From Tistrella mobilis (lineage in GTDB: Bacteria; Pseudomonadota; Alphaproteobacteria; Tistrellales; Tistrellaceae), in the NCBI RefSeq assembly GCF_039634785.1, contig NZ_JBBIAB010000008.1:186001-250000 (forward strand): a stretch of 64,000 nt of DNA. Direction: 5' to 3'. The translations under genes and the position numbers were made by a program. Numbering within the stretch: position 1 is the first letter of the stretch; each line of letters begins with the position of its first letter. The notes beneath the pieces were generated by a model. That model did no database searches. It saw only the letters and a list, made by a program, of their open reading frames with translations, and was not told the origin of the DNA. Shown piece by piece: positions 26,463 to 34,464 of the stretch.

Positions 26463-27062
26463 TCAGAGCGAGAGGAAGAAGCCCACGAAAACCGGCGTGG
26501 CCAGGCTGACGGCGAAACCGCTGGCCAGGGCCACCAGCCCGGCCTCCCGCCCGCCATGGATGGTGATGATGCCGAGCGAGACATCCATGGCGGTGGCACC
26601 GGCCGAGGCGACGGGCGCCAGGGGCCCGAAGGCGCGCACCATCAGCCCGGCGAAGACCAGGGTGATGACCTCGCGCGAGATGTTGGCCATCAGCGCCAGC
26701 GCGCCCATCACCTCGCCGCGCGCCTCGGCGATCATCACCGCCGACAGGCTGTACCAGCCGAAGCCCGAGGCGACGGCCAGCACGTCCGGCAGGCTCATCC
26801 CCGGCAGCAGCGGCGCCACCAGCGCCGCACCGCCGAGCGTGCCCAGGATCACCGCCACCGGCAGGGCGATCGCGCGCGGGCCGGCGCTGCGCAGCCGGGC
26901 CCAGGCCGACGGATCCAGCGCCGTGCCGATCCCGACCAGGAAGACCAGCAGCATCAGCGCGGGCTCGGTTGCATCGGCCGTCTGCGCGCCAAGGCCGGGG
27001 GCCAGGGCGCCGAGGGCGATGCCGGCGACATAGGCGCCCAGGATGATCAGGGTCATGATCAC
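26463..27062 (-). CDS. LysO-family exporter, C-terminal (PF03956) half encoded separately
   Basis: About 199 residues, nearly all membrane helices. It matches the C-terminal half of lysine exporter LysO (YbjE): LMLLVFLVGIGTALDP, ASGFGWYSLSAVMIAEARG (about 104-122) and SAGATAMDVSLGIITIHGG. LysO is usually one chain of about 300 residues; here the N-terminal half is the separate gene just upstream. The GTG start at 27062 overlaps the upstream stop by 4 bp (GTGA) and has GGAGG eight bases away, better than the ATG at 27056. The coupling and the intact halves indicate a two-subunit exporter rather than a frameshifted gene. The substrate, lysine or an analogue, is inferred from the family. Confidence 0.83.
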   Translation of the reverse strand: MIMTLIILGAYVAGIALGALAPGLGAQTADATEPALMLLVFLVGIGTALDPSAWARLRSAGPRAIALPVAVILGTLGGAALVAPLLPGMSLPDVLAVASGFGWYSLSAVMIAEARGEVMGALALMANISREVITLVFAGLMVRAFGPLAPVASAGATAMDVSLGIITIHGGREAGLVALASGFAVSLATPVFVGFFLSL

Positions 27063-27349
27063 GGCAGCGGCCTCCGCCGGGTGCGGCCGATCAGCCCCAG
27101 CAGCAGCAGCGTCACCAGGATCGACCCCGCCACCGCGGCGGCCGAAATCGCGACCGCCTTCAGCCCCGAGGCGGCGAGGGTGGCGGCAAGATCGGGCATG
27201 GCGCCGGTGCCGATGCCCATCAGCACCAGCAGCACGACGATCGACACGGTCGTCAGCCGGTCGACCGGCCGGGCGATGCGTGTCCGATGGCCGCGGAGCA
27301 GGCGGCCGAGCACGAGGCCGGCCAGAAAGGCGAGGGCAAGGGCGAGCAT
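27059..27349 (-). CDS. LysO-family exporter, N-terminal half encoded separately
   Basis: A 96-residue membrane protein with two to three helices (MLALALAFLAGLVLGRLL, then LTTVSIVVLLVLMGIGTGAM, then VAISAAAVAGSILVTLLLLG). It corresponds to the first third of LysO/YbjE-type lysine exporters, including the conserved short-loop segment VLLVLMGIGTG. It is the first gene of a two-gene unit with the PF03956 half (27062-26463), which starts inside its stop codon. No frameshift is needed to explain the arrangement, since both genes have clean ends. The ribosome-binding site is weak. It is divergent from an epoxide hydrolase gene. Confidence 0.75.
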   Translation of the reverse strand: MLALALAFLAGLVLGRLLRGHRTRIARPVDRLTTVSIVVLLVLMGIGTGAMPDLAATLAASGLKAVAISAAAVAGSILVTLLLLGLIGRTRRRPLP

Positions 27350-27539
27350 GGGGCGGGGGCCTTGTGCGCAGGGGTGGAACGGCGATCAGCCAGAGCTTTA
27401 CGGCGACCGGTGGCGGCTGTCCATCCCATGTCCACCGCCTGAGTGGTGGCGGTGCCGGGCGGATGTCGCTAGCATGCATAAAAACAAACGTATGAATGCG
27501 GACCGGCAAGGCCCGGCCGCGCCAGGGAGGATGACCCGC

Positions 27540-28436
27540 ATGGTCGAAATCACCCATCGCCGCGTTCCGGTCGGCGAGGTCACGCTGCATGTCGCCGAAG
27601 CCGGCCGGCCCGACGCCCCGGTCATGCTGTTCCTGCACGGCTTTCCGGAATTCTGGTACGCCTGGAAGGGCATGATGTCCCGCTTCGCAGGCGAGTATCG
27701 CTGCGTGGCGCCCGATCTGCGCGGCTTCGGCGAGAGCGACGCCCCGGCCGAGGTGGAGGCCTACCGGACGAAGCGGGTGGTGGGCGACATCCTGGGGCTG
27801 ATCGATGCGCTGGGGGTGGACAAGGTGATCCTGGTCGCCCATGACTGGGGTGGGGCGGCGGCCTGGTCCTTCGCCATGGCCCATCCGGGCCGCATCCACC
27901 GGCTGATCATCCTGAACTCGCCCCATCCCGCGACCTTCCAGCGCGAGTTGATGCGCAATCCCGAGCAGATCCGGGCCAGCCAGTATTTCCGCCTGTTCCG
28001 CACGCCCGAAGCCGAAGAGAAGCTGTCGGCCAATGATTTCGACTGGCTGTGGCGGTTCTCGATGCGCCCGGTCTACGACAAGGGGCTGATGACCGACGAA
28101 GACCGCGCCGCCTATCTGGAGGCCTGGGGCCGGCCCGGCCGGCTGACCGGCGGGCTGAACTGGTACCGGGCCTCGCCCATCGACGTGGTGCCGGCGGGCA
28201 CGACCCCGCCCGAGCAGCCGCTGCTCGATCCCGCGGTCTATTCGGTCAGGGTGCCGACCCTGGTGATCTGGGGGCTGGGCGATACGGCGCTCGTGCCCGG
28301 GCTGATCGAGGGGCTGGAGGCCTGGGTGCCGGATCTCAGAATTGAGCGTGTGCAGCATGCCACCCACTGGATCGCCCATGAGGCGCCGGACGAGGTGGAG
28401 GCCCATATCCGCGATTTCCTCAGCAAGCGCGGATAG
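27540..28436 (+). CDS. Alpha/beta hydrolase, epoxide hydrolase type
   Basis: A 298-residue alpha/beta hydrolase. The oxyanion motif is FLHGFPEFWYAW (about 31-42), the nucleophile is Asp in VAHDWGGAAAW (about 100-110), the acid is Asp in WGLGDTALVP, and the base is His in ATHWIAHEAPDEV near the C-terminus. Asp as nucleophile and the cap-domain Tyr in LNWYRA mark the epoxide hydrolase and haloacetate dehalogenase branch rather than a serine esterase. AGGGAGG ends at 27530, so ATG 27540 has correct 9-base spacing while ATG 27531 is too close. The AT-rich stretch around 27470-27500 probably contains the promoter. The substrate is unknown. Confidence 0.9.
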   Translation: MVEITHRRVPVGEVTLHVAEAGRPDAPVMLFLHGFPEFWYAWKGMMSRFAGEYRCVAPDLRGFGESDAPAEVEAYRTKRVVGDILGLIDALGVDKVILVAHDWGGAAAWSFAMAHPGRIHRLIILNSPHPATFQRELMRNPEQIRASQYFRLFRTPEAEEKLSANDFDWLWRFSMRPVYDKGLMTDEDRAAYLEAWGRPGRLTGGLNWYRASPIDVVPAGTTPPEQPLLDPAVYSVRVPTLVIWGLGDTALVPGLIEGLEAWVPDLRIERVQHATHWIAHEAPDEVEAHIRDFLSKRG

Positions 28437-28442
28437 GTTTGT

Positions 28443-28529
28443 ACGGATATTTCCGTCAGACACGATTTACGGACATCATGATACACTGAATGGGCATTCG
28501 GCGGTTTTATCCGTATCGAGTGCCCATTT
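28443..28529. promoter_or_regulatory. Two interleaved inverted repeats downstream of the hydrolase, upstream of the MaoC gene
   Basis: TACGGATA (28443-28450) is mirrored by TATCCGTA (28509-28516), and AATGGGCA (28490-28497) is mirrored by TGCCCATT (28522-28529). The arms interleave, so they cannot both form hairpins at once; this could be an alternative-fold RNA or two operators. The DNA is unusually AT-rich for the window. It is the only notable content of the 288 bp between the two genes. Confidence 0.4.
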
Positions 28530-28724
28530 CTGCCCGCCATGTGCCACTTGCTCCACCTGCCGGCCCGGTTTATAGTGCACCGCACATAAAACAAGGGACC
28601 GGGGCCGGCATCGCCCTGCCACCGGACGAGAATGCAGTCGCCCGCGGCCCGCCCGCGGGCTCGTGGAGAGCATGACGGGTCCGGCCGCGCGCGACCGGGC
28701 GCAGTATCGAAAGGTCTGGTTCCC

Positions 28725-29174
28725 ATGACCGCGATCAGCGGCCTGAGCCTCGAAGACATGACCGTCGGCATGGAGTCGACGATCTCCCATACCGTGACCG
28801 ACGCCGATGTGCGGGCCTTTGCCGACATTTCGGGCGATCACAACCCGGTCCATCTGGACGAGGACTTCGCACAGACGACGCCGTTCAAGGGCCGTATCGC
28901 CCATGGCGCCTTCACCACGAGCTTGATTTCCGCGGTTCTCGGAACCAGACTGCCCGGGCCCGGCGCCATCCTGGTCGACCAGAGCTTCCGGTACCGCGCG
29001 CCCGTGCGCATCGGCGACACGGTGACGGCGCTGGTCCGGGTGAACGAGATCGATCCGGCGCGCCGGCGCGTGACGCTCGCCACCGAATGCCTGGTGGGCG
29101 GCACGGTCGTCGTCGACGGCATCACCAAGGTCATGGTGCCGGCCCGCGCGGCCGCACTCGCTGCCGCCGGCTGA
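28725..29174 (+). CDS. MaoC-family (R)-specific enoyl-CoA hydratase
   Basis: A 149-residue single hot-dog protein of the PhaJ/MaoC type. The hydratase-2 motif is ADISGDHNPVHLDEDFA (about 35-51), giving the catalytic Asp and His; FKGRIAHGAFTTSLISAVLG follows. Such enzymes hydrate trans-2-enoyl-CoA to (R)-3-hydroxyacyl-CoA, linking beta-oxidation to polyhydroxyalkanoate or lipid synthesis. An open frame extends to 28632, but its first 31 residues have no family match; ATG 28725 fits. It stands alone between the repeat region and ribF. No PHA synthase is in view, so the end product is uncertain. Confidence 0.9.
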   Translation: MTAISGLSLEDMTVGMESTISHTVTDADVRAFADISGDHNPVHLDEDFAQTTPFKGRIAHGAFTTSLISAVLGTRLPGPGAILVDQSFRYRAPVRIGDTVTALVRVNEIDPARRRVTLATECLVGGTVVVDGITKVMVPARAAALAAAG

Positions 29175-29253
29175 TCCGCCGGCCCGGGCGGGGCGGCGGC
29201 GGTCCGCGCGACCCATCGCCCCGCCTGCCCGGGGCCGGACACATGGACGGGGA

Positions 29254-30231
29254 ATGCGGCTCTACAGACGTTTCGAAGGCTTGGGTCCCGAGGCACGCGG
29301 TCTTGCCGTGGCGCTCGGGAATTTCGACGGTGTGCATCGCGGCCATCAGGCGGTGATCGGCGCCGCGGAATCGGCCGCACGCCGCCTCAACACCCGGCCG
29401 GCGGTGCTCACCTTCGAGCCCCACCCCCGCAGCGTGCTGCAGCCCGATCGGGCCCCCGGCCGGCTGCAGACCCCGGCCGACAAGCTGCGTGTGCTGGACG
29501 ATGCCGGCATCGCCGCGGTGTTCATGCTGCGCTTCGACCGCCTGCTCGCCGCCATGCCGGCCGAAGACTTCGTGGAGCGGGTGCTGTGGCGCGGGCTGCG
29601 CGTCGCCCATCTCTCCATCGGCCATGATTTCGTCTTCGGCAAGGGCCGGGGCGGCAATGCCAAGATGCTGGAAGCCGCCGCCCAGGCCCATGGCTTCAGC
29701 CTGTCGGTGGTGGAGCCGCGCGCCGATGGCGACACGATCTTTTCGTCCACCGCCATCCGCGCCGCGATCACCGGGGGCGACATGGTGCGGGCCGCCCGCC
29801 TGCTCGGCCGGCCCTGGTCGGTGTCGGGCCGGGTGCGTGGCGGCGACCGGCGCGGCCGGACCATCGGTTTTCCCACCGCCAATGTCGCGATCGGCCGCTA
29901 TGTCGAGCCGGCGACCGGTGTCTATGCCATCCGGGTGAACGTCGCACCCGGCCGCGGTCCCGGCGGCGAGGTGCTGCCCGGCGGCCATTTCGGCGGTGTT
30001 GCCAATTTCGGCCGCCGCCCCACCTTCGACAAGCGCGACCTGCTGCTCGAGGCGCATCTCTTCGATTTTGCCGGCGATCTTTACGGCCGGCGGGTGGAGA
30101 TCGCCTTCATCGAGCGCATTCGCCCCGAGCGCCGCTTCGACGGGATCGAGGCCCTGAAGGCCCAGATCGCCGCCGATGCCGAACAGGCGCGATCGCTTCT
30201 CGCCAGGGCAGCCGACCGGCGCTATCCATAA
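29254..30231 (+). CDS. ribF: Bifunctional riboflavin kinase/FAD synthetase
   Basis: A 325-residue RibF that makes FMN from riboflavin and then FAD. The FAD synthetase domain has ALGNFDGVHRGHQAVI (about 20-35), with the nucleotidyltransferase GNFDGVHxGH motif, and the HDFVFGKGRGGN loop (about 125-136). The kinase domain is C-terminal with GRTIGFPTANV (about 206-216) and the GVYAIRVNV strand. It is followed 127 bp later by ileS, a common neighbour order (ribF-ileS-lspA) in proteobacteria. The start codon lies close to a GACGGGGA sequence. Confidence 0.96.
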   Translation: MRLYRRFEGLGPEARGLAVALGNFDGVHRGHQAVIGAAESAARRLNTRPAVLTFEPHPRSVLQPDRAPGRLQTPADKLRVLDDAGIAAVFMLRFDRLLAAMPAEDFVERVLWRGLRVAHLSIGHDFVFGKGRGGNAKMLEAAAQAHGFSLSVVEPRADGDTIFSSTAIRAAITGGDMVRAARLLGRPWSVSGRVRGGDRRGRTIGFPTANVAIGRYVEPATGVYAIRVNVAPGRGPGGEVLPGGHFGGVANFGRRPTFDKRDLLLEAHLFDFAGDLYGRRVEIAFIERIRPERRFDGIEALKAQIAADAEQARSLLARAADRRYP

Positions 30232-30241
30232 GCCTCGCCCC

Positions 30242-30291
30242 ATGGCATGATGCGGCCCGCCCGGGTTCGGGCGTGCCTGCCCTTATGCCAT
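30242..30291. other. Nested inverted repeats in the ribF-ileS gap
   Basis: ATGGCAT (30242-30248) pairs with ATGCCAT (30285-30291), and inside it CGCCCG (30258-30263) pairs with CGGGCG (30268-30273) around GGTT. The nested stems could be a ribF terminator or an ileS leader structure. No T-box elements or long U tract are visible. Confidence 0.4.
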
Positions 30292-30358
30292 CGGCCGTGC
30301 ATTCCGCCGGCCGGTGTCTCCCCGTCACCAACCTGAAGCCCGGAAGGGCCGGACCTCG

Positions 30359-33175
30359 ATGAGCGTGGACTACAAAGCCTCGGTTTTCCTGCCCCAGACC
30401 CGTTTCCCCATGCGCGGCAACCTGCCGGCCAACGAACCCGGTCTGCTCGACCGCTGGTCCGGCCAGGACCTTTATGCACGCCTGCGCGAAGACGGCCGGG
30501 ACCGCGAGCGCTTCGTGCTCCATGACGGGCCGCCCTATGCGAACGGCCATCTCCATATCGGCCATGCGCTGAACAAGATCCTGAAGGACGTGATCAGCCG
30601 CTGCCAGCAGATGCAGGGCCGCGATGCGCCCTACGTCCCCGGCTGGGATTGCCACGGTCTGCCGATCGAATGGGAGATCGAGAAGCGCTATCGCGAGAAG
30701 GGCCGGAACAAGGACGAGGTGCCGCTGGTCGAGTTCCGCCGCGAATGCCGTGAATTCGCGAGCCACTGGATCGACGTGCAGCGCGAAGAGTTCAAGCGCC
30801 TGGGCGTCCTCGGCGACTGGGAACGGCCCTATCTCACGATGACCTACAGCGCCGAGGCGCAGATCGTGCGGGAGCTGGGCAAGTTCCTCACCTCCGGTCA
30901 GCTCTATCGCGGCCCCCAGGCCGTGATGTGGTCGCCGGTCGAAAAGACCGCGCTGGCCGAGGCCGAGATCGAATATCACGACAAGACCTCGACCACGATC
31001 ACCGTGCGCTTCCCGGTGGTGAAGGCCACCCATCCGGCGCTGGACGGGGCCGCGGTCCTGATCTGGACCACCACCCCCTGGACCATCCCCGGCAACCGCG
31101 CGGTCGCCTATGGCCCGGATCTCGACTATGTCGCGATCCGCGTGACCGGCACGGCCGACGGCTCGCTCGCCCGCATGGGCGAGGTGCTGGTGCTGGCCGA
31201 GGCGCTGGCCGCCCAGGTGCTGGCCGAGGCCGGCATCACCGGCCACGAGGTCGTCGCCACCTTCAAGGGCAGCGCCTTCGAAGGCGCCGTCTGCGCCCAT
31301 CCTTTCCACGGCCGCGGCTACGATTTCGAGGTGCCGCTGCTGCCGGGCGACCATGTCACCACCGAGCAGGGCACCGGCCTTGTCCACACCGCCCCCGGCC
31401 ATGGCGAGGAAGACTTCCTTCTGGGCCGCGCCTTCGGGCTGGAGGTGCCGGACACGGTGGCCGAGGACGGCACCTATACCGATCAGGTGCCGATCTTTGC
31501 CGGCGACCATGTCTTCAAGGTCGACGATCGGATGTGCGACGAGCTGACCGGGGCGGGTGCGCTGCTTGCCCGCGGCAGGCTGCGTCACAGCTATCCGCAT
31601 TCCTGGCGGTCCAAGGCGCCGGTCATCTTCCGCGCCACCCGCCAGTGGTTCATCTCGATGGAGCATGCCCGGCTTCGCGAGAAGGCGCTGGCCGCCATCG
31701 ATCAGGTGCGCTGGGTGCCCGAGACCGGGCGCAACCGCATCCGCTCGATGGTGGAAACCCGCCCCGACTGGCTGGTCTCGCGTCAGCGCGCCTGGGGCGT
31801 GCCGATCACCGTGTTCGTGGACCGGAAGACCGGTGAACCGCTGCGCGACCCCGAGGTCATCGACCGGGTGGCGGTGGCCGTGGCCGAAGAGGGCGCCGAG
31901 GCCTGGTACACCCGCGATCCGGCCGAGTTCCTCGGCAAGGGCCGCAACCCCGAGGATTACGAGCAGGTCACCGACATCCTGGATGTCTGGTTCGACAGCG
32001 GATCGACCCATTCCTTCACGCTGGAAGGCCGCAACGATCTGAAGTGGCCGGCCTCGCTCTATCTCGAAGGTTCGGACCAGCATCGCGGCTGGTTCCAGTC
32101 GTCGCTGCTCGAATCCTGCGGCACCCGCGGCACGGCGCCTTACGAGGCGGTGCTGACCCATGGTTTCGTGCTCGACGGCGAAGGCCGCAAGATGTCGAAA
32201 TCGGTCGGCAACGTCATCGCCCCCCAGCAGGTGATCGAACAGTACGGCGCCGACATCCTCAGGCTCTGGGTGGTGTCGGCCGACTATTCGCAGGATGTGC
32301 GCATCTCCAAGGAGATCCTGTCCTCGCAGGCCGATGCCTATCGCCGGCTGCGCAACACCTTCCGCTATCTGCTGGGCGCGCTCGACGGCTTCACCGAGGC
32401 CGAGCGCCTGCCCCTGGCCGAGATGCCCGAGCTGGAGCGCTTCATCCTGCACCGTCTGTGGGAGCTGGACGGCCAGATCCGCAAGGCGATCGCGGCCTAT
32501 GACTTCCACACCATGGCGACGCTGCTGCATAATTTCTGCGCTGTGGACCTGTCGGCCTTCTATTTCGACGTCCGCAAGGACGTGCTCTATTGCGACGCGC
32601 CCGACAGCATCCGCCGCCGGGCGACCCGCACCGTGATGGACCTGCTGTTCGATCGTCTGACCGTCTGGTCGGCGCCGATCCTGGTGTTCACGGCCGAGGA
32701 AGCCTGGCTCGCCCGCTTCCCCGAGGGCCAGGTGCCCGAGGGCGAGAGCGTGCATCGGCGGGTCTTCCCCGACACCGACGACGCCTGGCGCAACGACACG
32801 CTGGCCGATCGCTGGCGGCGGGTCCGTCAGATCCGCCGGGTGATCACCGGCGCGATCGAGGTGGAGCGCCGCGAGAAGCGCATCCGGGCGAGCCTGGAGG
32901 CGCATCCGACCGTCTGGCTGGCGCCGGAACATGCCCATGTTTTCGACGGGCTGGATCCGGCCGAGCTGTCGATCACCTCTGACGCCACGCTCACCGGCGG
33001 CGATGCCCCGGCCGATGCCTTCCGGCTGGACGACGTGCCGGGCGTGGCCGTGGTGGTCGGCCGGGCGGATGGCGAGAAATGCGCCCGGTGCTGGAAGGTC
33101 CTGCCCGAGGTCGGCACCCATGCCGATCATCCGGAGCTGTGCGACCGCTGTGCGGATGCCGTCGCCCATGGCTGA
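30359..33175 (+). CDS. ileS: Isoleucyl-tRNA synthetase
   Basis: A 938-residue class I aminoacyl-tRNA synthetase, standard bacterial length. The HIGH motif is NGHLHIGHALNKI (HIGH at 66-69), the Ile-specific editing domain holds WTTTPWTIPGNRAVAYGPD, and the second active-site motif is GRKMSKSVGN (about 616-625). The C-terminal zinc finger is CARCWKVLPEVG with ELCDRCADA. The start at 30359 is the MSVDYKASVFLPQTRFPMRG form; an in-frame ATG at 30314 adds 15 residues without likeness. The last codons overlap lspA by 8 bp, so the two are one operon. The Zn finger indicates the eubacterial (mupirocin-sensitive type) form, by family knowledge. Confidence 0.97.
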   Translation: MSVDYKASVFLPQTRFPMRGNLPANEPGLLDRWSGQDLYARLREDGRDRERFVLHDGPPYANGHLHIGHALNKILKDVISRCQQMQGRDAPYVPGWDCHGLPIEWEIEKRYREKGRNKDEVPLVEFRRECREFASHWIDVQREEFKRLGVLGDWERPYLTMTYSAEAQIVRELGKFLTSGQLYRGPQAVMWSPVEKTALAEAEIEYHDKTSTTITVRFPVVKATHPALDGAAVLIWTTTPWTIPGNRAVAYGPDLDYVAIRVTGTADGSLARMGEVLVLAEALAAQVLAEAGITGHEVVATFKGSAFEGAVCAHPFHGRGYDFEVPLLPGDHVTTEQGTGLVHTAPGHGEEDFLLGRAFGLEVPDTVAEDGTYTDQVPIFAGDHVFKVDDRMCDELTGAGALLARGRLRHSYPHSWRSKAPVIFRATRQWFISMEHARLREKALAAIDQVRWVPETGRNRIRSMVETRPDWLVSRQRAWGVPITVFVDRKTGEPLRDPEVIDRVAVAVAEEGAEAWYTRDPAEFLGKGRNPEDYEQVTDILDVWFDSGSTHSFTLEGRNDLKWPASLYLEGSDQHRGWFQSSLLESCGTRGTAPYEAVLTHGFVLDGEGRKMSKSVGNVIAPQQVIEQYGADILRLWVVSADYSQDVRISKEILSSQADAYRRLRNTFRYLLGALDGFTEAERLPLAEMPELERFILHRLWELDGQIRKAIAAYDFHTMATLLHNFCAVDLSAFYFDVRKDVLYCDAPDSIRRRATRTVMDLLFDRLTVWSAPILVFTAEEAWLARFPEGQVPEGESVHRRVFPDTDDAWRNDTLADRWRRVRQIRRVITGAIEVERREKRIRASLEAHPTVWLAPEHAHVFDGLDPAELSITSDATLTGGDAPADAFRLDDVPGVAVVVGRADGEKCARCWKVLPEVGTHADHPELCDRCADAVAHG

Positions 33176-33704
33176 ACGGGGACCGGTGGCCGAGGCGGCC
33201 TGGCACCAGGCGGCGAGGGCCCGCAGCCGGCGCATGCTGGTCGTGGGCTTCCTGCTGGTGTTCGTGGCCGACCAGATCACCAAGCAGCTGGCGCTCGCCG
33301 CCTTCGACATGCCGGGTGACGGCGTCGTCGTCACCTTCTTCTTCAACCTGACACTCGTGTTCAATCGCGGGGTCAGTTTCGGTATGTTGGCGCAGCATGG
33401 CGAGCTTGCCCGCTGGGGGCTGGCGGTGATGGCGACGGTGGTGGCCGTTCTCCTGGGCCGCTGGGCCTGGAAGGGCGAGCGGCCGCTGACGGCGCTGGGG
33501 CTGGGTTTCGTGGCCGGCGGCGCCATCGGCAATGCGCTCGACCGGGTCCGGATCGGTGCGGTGGTGGACTTCCTGGATGTCCACTATGCCGGCTGGCACT
33601 GGCCCGCCTTCAACATCGCCGATGCCGGCATCACGCTGGGCGTGATCCTGCTGCTGGTGGACGGCCTGTTCGGCCGCGATCCGGCCGGCCCGGAAAAGAC
33701 CTGA
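33168..33704 (+). CDS. lspA: Lipoprotein signal peptidase
   Basis: A 178-residue aspartic membrane peptidase (four membrane helices) that cleaves prolipoproteins after lipid attachment. Catalytic Asp residues sit in GGAIGNALDRVRIGAVVDFL (Asp in the first block) and FNIADAGITLG (Asp in the second). The FNLTLVFNRGVSFGM stretch, with the Asn-x-Gly motif, is the other signature. It overlaps ileS by 8 bp (ATG 33168; ATG 33156 is also possible). Several lipoproteins in the window (DUF3035, DUF4349, DUF3574, fasciclin, phytase-like) are presumably its substrates. Confidence 0.95.
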   Translation: MAERGPVAEAAWHQAARARSRRMLVVGFLLVFVADQITKQLALAAFDMPGDGVVVTFFFNLTLVFNRGVSFGMLAQHGELARWGLAVMATVVAVLLGRWAWKGERPLTALGLGFVAGGAIGNALDRVRIGAVVDFLDVHYAGWHWPAFNIADAGITLGVILLLVDGLFGRDPAGPEKT

Positions 33705-33793
33705 CCAGGGGGGCGAAGATCCGCCTCCTGTCGCCTATCATGGACGCTGTCCCCGGGCCTCGGGCCCTTGGACGGGATGAGGGAGCAGACCGC

Positions 33794-34348
33794 ATGAGCC
33801 GCCTGACCGCGTTGTCGGTGATCGCCATTCTGAGCGTCGGCCTGGCCGCCTGTGATTCGGCGCGCGAGACCCTGGGCCTCAACAAGCGGGCGCCCGACGA
33901 ATTTGCCGTCGTGCCGCGCGCACCGCTCGTTCTGCCGCCGAATTACGATCTGCGCCCGCCGGAGCCCGGTGCGCCGCGCCCGCAGGAAGCGACGCCCGCA
34001 CAGGCGGCGCGTCAGGCGCTGACCGGCACGGCGCCGGCTGCGGCACCGGTGGCCAACGGCATCGATCCGCTCGACCAGGCGGTGCTGGCCCGGACCGGTG
34101 GTGACCGGGCGGATCCGTCGATCCGCGCGACCATCGCGCAGGAAAACACCCAGCTGGCCGAGGCGAGCGAGAGCTTCGTCGACGATCTGCTGTTCTGGCA
34201 GGAGCGCGAGCAGCCGGGCACCGTGATCGATGCCGGTGCCGAGCAGCGCCGCCTGCAGACCAATCAGGCGGTCGGCCGGCCGATCGACACCGGCGAGACG
34301 CCGATCATCGAGCGCAAGCGCCGCGGCCTGCTTGAAGGCATCTTCTGA
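33794..34348 (+). CDS. DUF3035-domain lipoprotein
   Basis: A 184-residue lipoprotein: signal sequence MSRLTALSVIAILSVG, lipobox LAACD, then the DUF3035 segment with PDEFAVVPRAPLVLPPNYDL (about 35-54) and LLFWQEREQPGTVID. DUF3035 is a short family found mainly in alphaproteobacteria and commonly placed next to lspA and M16 peptidases. ATG 33794 is used because the upstream 18 residues of the open frame lack a signal character. Function is unknown; a role in envelope assembly is inferred from its neighbours. Confidence 0.88.
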   Translation: MSRLTALSVIAILSVGLAACDSARETLGLNKRAPDEFAVVPRAPLVLPPNYDLRPPEPGAPRPQEATPAQAARQALTGTAPAAAPVANGIDPLDQAVLARTGGDRADPSIRATIAQENTQLAEASESFVDDLLFWQEREQPGTVIDAGAEQRRLQTNQAVGRPIDTGETPIIERKRRGLLEGIF

Positions 34349-34464
34349 GCGACACGAGCCGCTGTCGTCATCCGGGCGGGGTTGCACCGGCCGCCGTCGA
34401 GGCCCATCCTGTGATGCGGCCGCATGCGCCCCGCGCGGCCGGTCAACCAAAGAGGAGACGACGC

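Noticed and set aside
28342-28575. 77-residue + strand frame over the end of the epoxide hydrolase
   Set aside because: It is out of frame with the hydrolase for its first part, has no ribosome-binding site and no domain, and contains the interleaved repeats.
30107-33532. 1141-residue open frame on the minus strand, antisense to ileS and lspA
   Set aside because: GC-rich codon bias opens the opposite strand; the + strand has unambiguous ileS and lspA motifs and the antisense protein has no family likeness.
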